11,673 nucleotides of DNA from Cyclostephanos tholiformis. Lineage: Eukaryota; Bacillariophyta; Thalassiosirophyceae; Thalassiosirales; Thalassiosiraceae. Both the position numbers and the translations under genes were made by a program. A model generated the notes under the pieces. That model ran no database searches. It was not told the DNA's origin and saw nothing but the letters and a program-made list of their open reading frames with translations. Of the stretch, positions 1 through 6,380 are shown piece by piece; positions within the stretch are counted from its first letter, which is position 1; each line of letters starts with the position of its first letter. The stretch covers positions 1-11,673 of the forward strand of contig JALLPB010001130.1 in the NCBI GenBank assembly GCA_036939975.1. The letters are read 5' to 3'.

Positions 1-692
1 TATATCTCTAATAGTTGTTGAGCGTACTCTACAATACTATTAGTGTTTCGCATTTGAACAAAAAAGCTACGAACCCTCAAGAATTCTCTTGAACAGGTCA
101 TTTCTCACCATTCCTTCGCTATTCCCTCAACTCCATTACTAGGTAATAATTATTTGCAAACTAAGAGGGAGGGGGTAGTCGCATGTGTCAGATTTTGTTG
201 TCCTCCATACAATATTGGTTCCTAGGTAGAAAGTAATGTCCGAAGAACAAAACTCCTGAGCGATAAAAAGAAAATAATTGTTGGGCCGGTCAGACTCACG
301 CACCTAACCTGCTCGGGAATGATACGACACTTGCGAATATATTATTATATTATTATTATGGTTAAAAAAAATTAGTACAGCAAAAGAACATTACATGGGA
401 AAATCTATAAAAGTCAGAAAAGAAGAAAGACAGGACACTGAACAAACTGAAATTACACAACCTCCGGCAGATATTGTGCAGCGACTAGGTAGGTATTACA
501 CCTCTCTCACCACACAAAAAAAAGCCCTTGAACTTGATGTCACCCACATGCTCGGCCGCCCCCCCCCGCCCCCTTCCACTTACGCCACATAATAATAGGA
601 GATTGTGGAGGCGCATCAGCGCATTCGTCATGCATGCCACTCCAAAGTAAGCAGCCGAGAAAATCATACATAGTGAATATTCGATCATTCGA
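1..692. other. Gene-free left flank
   Basis: I find no supportable gene in this AT-rich stretch. It contains a TTA-rich simple repeat at about 339-360 and a TATA-like word (tataaaag) at about 407-414. A 65-codon open frame at 395-592 has no recognisable domain and ends in a proline run made by a C-rich tract (about 559-574), so I treat it as chance. The TATA-like word lies about 285 bp before the next gene's first ATG. It could belong to that gene's promoter only if there is a long 5' leader or an unseen first exon. Confidence 0.5.
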
Positions 693-1229
693 ATGGGAGG
701 GGATAGACCACCTACAACGATGCAGCAACGGTCCTCCGACCCTACAGGGATGAAACGGTGCTCATTTTCTTCCGTCGACATTCGTGAACACGAGCGCATC
801 GCGGGGGACAATCCATGCGTCTCATCGGGCGTTCCCCTCTCGTTGGGATGGGGATACTACCAACACCAACCAATTGAATTGGATCACTACGAGTCAAATA
901 GGGGACAGCCTCGTGATAAGATTGAAATGATGGTACCTGCCGAGGTCCGAAAAACTATGCTCCAAAAAGAATTCGGTGTGTCTATTAACGACATTAATGC
1001 TGCCATGAGGGAGGTCAATATTACCAAGAGGAACCGACGTCAAACAATCTCATCGGGGGACAATACCGCTGTTACGGATGCCCTAGCAAGCGCCAAGCGA
1101 AAGTTTTTGGGCAAATTGAAGAAAGCCAAAGCCATGAAGGACGATAGTATCCACGATGGTGCCGTTAAAGAATATCTGAAGAATCTTGGTGCGGCTGGTG
1201 GTGTGGGGAAACTCGAACTTCCTGAGTAA
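693..1229 (+). CDS. Diatom GDNP-signature protein, function unknown
   Basis: This is a 178-residue open frame. Residues 23-55 carry the signature 'SFSSVDIRE' (24-32), then GDNP (38-41) and 'SSGVPLSLGW' (44-53). I know this pattern (V.F..V.IRE....GDNP..S.G.P..LGW) from a large family in diatoms and relatives with no assigned function. The conserved second half is also present: a 'VPAEVRKTML' element, then 'FGVSINDI', then the basic NRRQT motif, followed by a Lys/Arg-rich helix and a Lys-rich tail. No signal peptide, membrane segment or enzyme motif is visible. The start is uncertain: ATGs occur at 693, 720 and 750, and the signature begins three codons after the last of these, so the protein could be about 159 residues. 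No intron is needed. Family membership is recognition from memory; no function can be inferred. Confidence 0.75.
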   Translation: MGGDRPPTTMQQRSSDPTGMKRCSFSSVDIREHERIAGDNPCVSSGVPLSLGWGYYQHQPIELDHYESNRGQPRDKIEMMVPAEVRKTMLQKEFGVSINDINAAMREVNITKRNRRQTISSGDNTAVTDALASAKRKFLGKLKKAKAMKDDSIHDGAVKEYLKNLGAAGGVGKLELPE

Positions 1230-1903
1230 TCCCCTCTGATTCCCTCACCCGTTGTTGATGGGCAGGAGATCATCAAGTACAAATAGTGGGCTCAAACGGC
1301 TCAAAAGAACATCGTCCAACAAACGAGCGGATTAAGACCCCCATGTTAGAAGCTTGCAGCGTCAACGTACTCTCCGTGTCAAAATAAAATGTAGCAATGA
1401 TTCCACTTGTCTTTGTGCAATCAGTCATTACTGTAGAGAAAAATTACTTTATCCCTTCTCACATGAGCTTATTAGCAGAATGCCACATCCTTCACAGTAC
1501 GATACAGTGCGAGGGCAGTAGATGAAAAATTGTCTACAAAGCTGAAATCCTTCGAAATTGCCATTCAATGAAACACTGGGAATGAGTACGTTCTTATTTT
1601 AGGAGGGCGCTCTGAGTCATGGCCCTTAATTCGATTAGGCGACTACGGCCTTAAAAACTTTTGGGGTACCCCGGACCCGTATTTATTTTACGGCAATAAC
1701 CATGGAGCCAAGCTGCATATGAAAATATGAAAATGATAGAGTGCGGGGTCTCGGGCCTCGTGGAGTAGATGATTTTTTTGGGGTGAGGGATTGGGGGACA
1801 TAATATATAGCCCTCCCCAAGACGAGGTATTATCGATAATACCCATGGGAGTATGTCTCCTCGCCCATTATCACATACATTTCGCTTGGGGGTCTCTTAA
1901 AAA

Positions 1904-1920
1904 CCCCCCCCCCCCCCCCC
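1904..1920. repeat. Poly-C tract, 17 bases
   Basis: This is an uninterrupted run of 17 C, preceded by an A run. A second run of 11 C lies at 1978-1988. Such tracts are prone to length change and to sequencing or assembly error, so the exact length is unreliable. Confidence 0.9.
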
Positions 1921-2035
1921 TGTCATTCTTCCCCCATCATCTCTCGATTCCACTCGCTATTATAGGTCCAAGAGCTTCCCCCCCCCCCTGCCAATTTTAT
2001 CAAATGAAAGTGACACGTAGCGGATTTTCGCAATC

Positions 2036-2048
2036 CACACACACACAC
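2036..2048. repeat. Short CA microsatellite
   Basis: Six and a half CA units sit between the two poly-C runs and the hairpin upstream of the DnaJ gene. Confidence 0.85.
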
Positions 2049-2074
2049 CCTCTACCCCCGGCAGCCTCGGGGGA

Positions 2075-2109
2075 AACGATGGCAATGGCCACGTGCGCCT
2101 GCCATCGTT
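2075..2109. promoter_or_regulatory. Hairpin with CACGTG in the loop
   Basis: aacgatggca (2075-2084) and tgccatcgtt (2100-2109) are perfect 10-bp inverted repeats separated by 15 bases. The loop contains CACGTG at 2090-2095, the core recognised by bHLH and bZIP factors in eukaryotes. It lies about 260 bp before the DnaJ start codon. The structure is read directly; a regulatory role is inference. Confidence 0.35.
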
Positions 2110-2369
2110 AGGGAAGACGCGACGATCGTTATTTCCCCGTCTTATTGCTTCATTGATATATTATTTTGTTGGACCTGCAATACTCTTAATTTGTTATTTT
2201 GAATATTCGAGTGATGAATCGAATTGCTAATTTTTTTTTGAAAGAAAAAAAACAAAAGAACAAAATGGCGCGAGTCATTTTTTTTTGGTCCCTCTCTCCC
2301 GTCATTTACTACGTAGTACGATAATCTTTTCCACTCAACACATCGCTACGATTCAACAATACCTACATC

Positions 2370-3527
2370 ATGTCGGCGGCGACCATAATATCCGACGCCT
2401 ACGGCGAGGGCGCCTGCCTGTACGAGACGGTATTGTGCGTATCCCGCGATGCCACGCCGTCCCAGCTTCGAAGGGCGTACTACAATAGGTGCCTCAAGTA
2501 CCACCCCGACAAGCTCCCCCCCGACCTGCCCGAGCGCGAGGTCGAGGATGCCAAATCGAAATTCCGCGCCGTATCGGTGGCATACTCGATACTATCGAAC
2601 GACGATGGCAGGAGGGAGTACGATGCCACCGGCGAATTGCGGGACTATGACGACGACGACGACGACGATTCGTCGTCGAATAGGAAGGACGGCGTCGACT
2701 CGTGGAGGGAGTACTTCGACTCGATATTTCCCAGGTTCACCGCGTCCGACATCGACGCGTTCGAGGTCGGGTACAAGCGTTCCGACGAGGAGGAACGGGA
2801 CGTGTTGAGGGAATACGTCCGATTTAGGGGCGATGCGAGGAGGATCCTCGAGTGCGTCATGCTGAGTTCCGAGGCGGACGTGGCGCGATGGGTCGAGGAT
2901 TACATACGACCGGCGATAGGGAGGGGGGAGGTGGAGGATTACACGACGACGATCGATAGGACGATGGGGGGCGGGGCCGATGACCGATCGAGGAAGGGGG
3001 CGGCGAGGAGGAAGGGCGGGAAACGTAAGGGTGGGACCGACGATGGAGTCGAGGGAAGACGTGCCACCCGCGGAGGCGGGCGAGGGGGGACGAACGAGGC
3101 CATCGAAGGGATGGACGACGACGACGACGACGACGACAAGAGCGACACTCCCGTGGCGAAGGTCGTGGTAGGAGGGGGGGGTAAGAAAAAGGAGGATGAT
3201 CGCATATCGTCCAAAAGGATCGACAAGTCGTCCTCCTCCTCCTCCAAGAAGAAGACGAAGAAGGCATCGTCCGCGGACGACGACGACGATCTCGTGGCAC
3301 TTATCCGTGGGAACGCATCGGCCCGTGGTAAACGGGAGGGATTCGATGCGCTCATGGCCGGATTGGAAGAGCGGTACGGGGGAGGACGAGGGGGAAGGGG
3401 AGGAGGAAAGGGCGGCGACAAGAAGAAAGGGAGGGGGGTGGCGGCGTCGGCCATAGATGATGTCATGGACGACGACGAGTTTGCCAAGGTTCAGGCGAAG
3501 ATCATGAAGAATAGGGGAATGCGATGA
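2370..3527 (+). CDS. DNAJC9: DNAJC9-type J-domain protein (histone H3-H4 co-chaperone)
   Basis: This is a 385-residue intronless frame. The J domain spans about residues 16-88, with YYNRCLKYHPDK and the HPD motif at 45-47. It recruits Hsp70 and stimulates its ATPase. After it come the features that mark DNAJC9 rather than a generic DnaJ: an aromatic WREYFDSIFP stretch (112-121), a DIDAFEVGYK helix, and a 'RGDARRILECVM' stretch. A short DALMAGLEERY helix near the C-terminus matches the end of animal DNAJC9. In animals DNAJC9 binds H3-H4 and hands the dimer to Hsp70 in the nucleus. There is no G/F region, zinc finger or signal peptide. The protein is about 125 residues longer than human DNAJC9. 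The extra length is charged, low-complexity linker: D94-D100, D249-D256, Ser and Lys runs, and Gly/Arg repeats that could act as nuclear signals. The first ATG sits just before the domain, and no earlier in-frame start is needed. Confidence 0.88.
   Translation: MSAATIISDAYGEGACLYETVLCVSRDATPSQLRRAYYNRCLKYHPDKLPPDLPEREVEDAKSKFRAVSVAYSILSNDDGRREYDATGELRDYDDDDDDDSSSNRKDGVDSWREYFDSIFPRFTASDIDAFEVGYKRSDEEERDVLREYVRFRGDARRILECVMLSSEADVARWVEDYIRPAIGRGEVEDYTTTIDRTMGGGADDRSRKGAARRKGGKRKGGTDDGVEGRRATRGGGRGGTNEAIEGMDDDDDDDDKSDTPVAKVVVGGGGKKKEDDRISSKRIDKSSSSSSKKKTKKASSADDDDDLVALIRGNASARGKREGFDALMAGLEERYGGGRGGRGGGKGGDKKKGRGVAASAIDDVMDDDEFAKVQAKIMKNRGMR
2649..2678 (+). repeat. (GAC)6GAT tract followed by inverted (TCG)3
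   Basis: Seven Asp codons (2649-2669) are followed directly by TCG TCG TCG, giving Asp7-Ser3 in the DnaJ protein. The 9-base arms 2660-2668 and 2670-2678 are exact reverse complements around one base, so the unit is a near-perfect palindrome inside the reading frame. Confidence 0.85.
3114..3137 (+). repeat. (GAC)8 tract in the DnaJ gene
   Basis: Eight consecutive GAC codons encode residues D249-D256. The same trinucleotide forms the acidic runs at 2649 and in the tRNase Z gene at 6810. The exact copy number may vary between strains. Confidence 0.85.
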
Positions 3528-4270
3528 GAACCCCGACAGGCGTTATCGAATGTATCGTGGGAAAAGGCGGATTGTATTATTCTTCGACAATACAACCGAA
3601 GACATCGGGCGGCATCCTGCCCCGAGCAATCGTCGATGGATTGCTCATCGACCAGGGGGAAAAGAGGGGAGGAGGAACTTAATACTTTGCAACATCCGAA
3701 GATCAGTCGGTGTGTCTAGAGATACCACCCGTGGATATCCTAAAGCAGCAAAGGGAATTCGTCCACCTATAATACAAATAAACCGCACTTATTCGTAGAA
3801 TGGAAATTTAGACTAAATTTTATTGCTAGGGATGTAAAACAATTCATGTTATTGTCGGGCATATGATCATTTCACATTTCTTCTATTGGACGTGGATTAT
3901 CAATTAATTGCTACAACAATATTGATAAGTACCACGAGACTTACGCAAATGATGGCGGAGATTACGGCCCCCTCCCTTCCGTCACACTCATCTCCAACCT
4001 GTTCAGCGGCAGTATGTTCCTGTCTCAACTGAGACTCGACATCAGGAGCAGGCGTGACAACAGCAGCAGTGGCAACAGGAGGGAGGATGGAAATGACCCC
4101 CATTGGATTCTTGACTTGGGCCATGGATGCTGATAGCTGCGAGGGTGCCATGGGATGGACCAAAGGAGGAGAAGGAGGAGATAGGGGAGGATCACCAATC
4201 GCCGTAGTGAAGAAGGGGGGGGGATGTTGTCCTTCTTGTCTTTCTTCGGGGATGATGTCATGGTTTATTT
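3528..4270. other. Gene-free spacer between the DnaJ gene and the pogo remnant
   Basis: This should hold the DnaJ 3' untranslated region and then the leader or left end of the transposon remnant. An 82-codon plus-strand frame (3550-3798) has no recognisable domain. No terminal inverted repeat of the transposon could be picked out. On the minus strand, two open frames (4261-4025 and 4163-3900) would join if the G run at about 4214-4222 were one base different; this is discussed as an observation, not called as a gene. Confidence 0.45.
3624..3652 (+). other. Two mutually exclusive hairpins after the DnaJ stop
   Basis: gagcaatc (3624-3631) pairs with gattgctc (3639-3646) around a 7-base loop. 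That loop, gtcgatg (3632-3638), is itself complementary to catcgac (3646-3652). The two stems therefore cannot form together. The site lies about 97 bases after the stop codon, probably in the 3' UTR. The pairing is exact by reading; any function is unknown. It does not match the histone 3' stem-loop. Confidence 0.4.
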
Positions 4271-5373
4271 ATGGGAGGAGGAGTTTTTTTTTTTAGAAAG
4301 TTTATTCTCGCACGGCTCGCTTGTCTCGTGATCGATCGATGCCTCGCAACGGGGAAGGTCTGCAAGTGGTATGCTCTCATCCAGAAGATCCTGCTTCTGG
4401 AGGAGAGCAACCGCTTGCAAAGGGAGTGTAATTTCTCCCTCCACCAGGCCGGTGAAGTCCTTGGCGTGCCCTTCCTACTTCTGTCCAAGTGGGGCAAGGA
4501 AATCGCCACGATCCGCGCCGCCATCAGGGCAGAGTGGCAAGCCAAGAAGAGGAAGGCTCTCCTTGATGGCCGTGCCGGACAGCTCACGCCAATCGAAGAG
4601 GAGCTCCTCCGCTTTGTCTTCAAGAAGCACAAGCAGGGCATCAATGTGAAGCACACGTTGGTCACCTGCAGGGCATTGGGGATGCTCCGCCAGACCTTCG
4701 GCCCCAAGTCCATCAACGCCAAGGTCAAGGCCCAACCCTAAGTCCATCTATGCGTGCCAGGACGCTGTGTGGATGGACGAGCATCGTATGCTCGTCTGGG
4801 TCGACAAGATTTTTGGCCCCTACCTAGTGGCAAACCCACCGCTGGAGGGCGTGCAGCCTGTCCTTCTCCTCGACTTGTACCAATGCCACATGATGGCATC
4901 GGTTGTGTTGAGGATAGAGGTGATGGGCATGCATGTCATCCACATCCCTGGCGGCCGGCGGTTGCACGGGCTTGACCCAGTCACTGGAAGTCGGTATCAA
5001 CCAATTGTTCAAGTTGCACTGCCAGCAGATGTGGGAGGAGTGGCTCACCAACCTCCTCGATACGGCAAACGAGGTTCGCGACGCGATGCGCAAGAAGGTC
5101 AGCCAGTGGGCGGCGGCTGTTTTTTGGGAGTTGGTGGGTTCGCGTATTTTGCAAAACGCGTGGAGGAAGACGGGTTTTGATTGGTTCCCAGGTGTGGTGG
5201 ACCCGGATGACAATGTCGTGACCAATGGCAATGAACACGACAATGGCGACAACAATGGCAACGGCAACGGAAATGACGATGGTGGGAAGGACGATGGGTT
5301 TGACAACTCGCTGTTCGACAGCAAGGAGGAGGAGAGCAGGGACAATGAGACCGGCGGGGATGAGGACGATTGA
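4271..5373 (+). pseudogene. Decayed pogo/Tc5-like DDE transposase
   Basis: Three frames together spell one transposase of the CENP-B/pogo class, which binds element ends and cuts and pastes DNA. Frame one (4271-4741) has a first helix-turn-helix (LQRECNFSLHQAGEVLG) and a Tc5/CENP-B type second one (LTPIEEELLRFVFKKHKQG). At about 4737 the reading moves to a second frame, which continues with 'QDAVWMDEHRMLVWVDK' and 'LLLDLYQCHMM' (second catalytic Asp) up to HIPGG. At about 4950-4960 it shifts to the third frame: CTGLTQSLEVGINQLFK, then a WEEWL helix and an Asn/Asp/Gly-rich acidic tail ending at 5373. Three defects are visible. The block normally lying between the DNA-binding domains and the AWMDE-like segment, which should hold the first catalytic Asp, is missing. 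GC-rich extra bases break the frame near HIPGG. The third catalytic Asp (PLDVG in relatives) reads Glu (SLEVG). It cannot make an active enzyme. Element ends were not found. Class assignment is good; the subfamily is from memory. Confidence 0.75.
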
Positions 5374-6318
5374 GCCAAAATCACCGCAACACGCGCATAC
5401 CCACAATAGTGGTGGCACTTGCGGGGGACGATCGAAGAGGGGTCATCTGCCATGCCGACGAACACCACCTGGCACAAAATGCCGTCCCACAGCTTCGCAT
5501 GTGGGACGTACACCGAGGAAGCCGACACGGCATCGGTCGATGCCGTCACTCACCCATTGACGGTGAGCACCGTCTCCTCCTTCATCTTCCCCTTCCCCAA
5601 AAGGCAGTCCTTGACGAGGATCTGCTCCTTTCGTTTTATGCGGACGACGAGTCATCCGCGAGGACCGCCGTGCCGCAGGCGTCAGGGTGCTCCTCGCAGG
5701 AGCACCCATGATCGCCCCTGTTTGACCCGATGACATCTATGATGACTCAAGAAGGATGCTTGGGCAGAGGAGGATCTTAATTGGGGGGGAGGCTTCTTCT
5801 TTGCTGCCGCCTTCTTCCTTGACAGCTTGCTCGGCTTTGGGGCGACAGCGACGGAGTCCGGAATGGGTGACGCCGGGCGCTTCATGCATACGGCCACACC
5901 ACACATCTCGCACTCGACCACAGCCCACTTATATTTGGCATAAGTGCAAGTGCTGCACTGCCAGTGGCTGCGAAAGAGGCCTCCATGGTGGGGTGGTTTG
6001 TGTGAGTTGTGTGCACTCATGGAAGAGGAGGTGTGCCATAAAGCGCACCCAGGCCCAACCAGGGCATGTAGGGGATCGCCGGAAAGCTCTCCTCAATGCG
6101 AGAACGTCTGTCGCCTTGTACTAAGGCCAAGACGTAGCAGATCGAGAGAAACAAAATGGGGAGCCACTAAGATGTACATGGAGAGGGCTAACTATCCAAG
6201 AAAAGAGGAAATGTTTCTTTGCCCCGGCGTTTCTTATGCCCCGTCTTCTACGGTACGATAGGTAATAGGTAGTTTACCTACGACTTCTTTTTATGCCCCT
6301 CACTCATGAAAAGTTGAA
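5374..6318. other. Transposon-flanking DNA of unclear content
   Basis: Several frames stay open on both strands because the DNA is GC-rich, but none shows a convincing family except possibly the Cys-rich minus-strand ORF listed separately. It may be the right part of the pogo remnant or a second decayed element. From about 6120 the composition falls to AT-richer spacer leading to the tRNase Z promoter. Confidence 0.4.
5682..6020 (-). CDS. Small Cys-rich ORF, possible zinc-ribbon transposase tail
   Basis: This 112-codon minus-strand frame is not securely recognised. Its most notable part is C-S-T-C, 11 residues, C-E-M-C, four residues, C, that is Cx2C-x11-Cx2C-x4C, preceded by a His two residues before the first Cys. 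This resembles the zinc-binding tail of piggyBac-like transposases. It is followed by a basic stretch (SRKKAAAKKKPPP) that could be a nuclear signal. The expected body of such a transposase is not readable upstream on the minus strand, where the frames are interrupted. It may be a short remnant, an exon of an unseen gene, or chance. The start at 6020 is simply the first ATG in the frame. Confidence 0.25.
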   Translation of the reverse strand: MSAHNSHKPPHHGGLFRSHWQCSTCTYAKYKWAVVECEMCGVAVCMKRPASPIPDSVAVAPKPSKLSRKKAAAKKKPPPQLRSSSAQASFLSHHRCHRVKQGRSWVLLRGAP

Positions 6319-6380
6319 CCAATAAAATAATATTCGCCGCCATCATATCATCATCATCATCATCATCATCATCATCGTAC
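6319..6380 (+). promoter_or_regulatory. Possible tRNase Z core promoter and leader
   Basis: A CCAAT word lies at 6319-6323, followed at once by an AT-rich aataaaataatatt stretch, about 60 bp before the start codon. The rest of the leader is GC-poor and ends in a CAT repeat. Position and words fit a compact core promoter, but this is inference. Confidence 0.3.
6349..6375 (+). repeat. (CAT)9 microsatellite abutting the tRNase Z start codon
   Basis: Nine CAT units end five bases before the ATG at 6381, with two imperfect units just upstream. The repeat is not in the reading frame of the gene. If transcribed, it is part of the 5' leader. Confidence 0.85.

Larger units (their letters stand above)
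1230..2369. other. Gene-free spacer rich in homopolymers, upstream of the DnaJ gene
   Basis: No open frame here has a recognisable domain. The left part (1230-1800) is ordinary AT-rich DNA. From about 1775 to 2110 it becomes strongly skewed, with G runs followed by long C runs, a CA microsatellite and a hairpin. The last 250 bp hold T-rich and A-rich runs (2230-2290) and should contain the promoter of the gene starting at 2370. I see no convincing TATA box. A GGCGCG word at 2267-2272 only loosely resembles an E2F site. Confidence 0.5.

Noticed and set aside
395..592. 65-codon plus-strand frame in the left flank
   Set aside because: It has no recognisable domain, and its end is a proline run created by a C-rich tract. 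A possible AG/GTAGGT donor near 485 could make it a first exon of the next gene, but nothing supports the join.
2262..2275. E2F-like word GGCGCG before the histone co-chaperone gene
   Set aside because: The flanking bases do not match the E2F consensus (TTTSGCGC), and such words are common by chance.
2939..3487. Long Pro/Ser/Arg-rich minus-strand frame opposite the DnaJ gene
   Set aside because: It is the complement of the low-complexity Gly/Asp/Lys region of a recognised gene, so its composition is dictated by the other strand.
3550..3798. 82-codon plus-strand frame after the DnaJ gene
   Set aside because: No domain is seen, and it lies in the expected 3' UTR.
4824..5549. 241-codon minus-strand frame opposite the pogo remnant
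   Set aside because: Most of it mirrors the transposase codons and acidic tail. The part beyond 5373 is followed upstream by a stop within GTGAGT and matches no family I know.
5443..5736. Gly/Arg-rich minus-strand frame
   Set aside because: It overlaps other equally open frames in GC-rich DNA and shows no motif.
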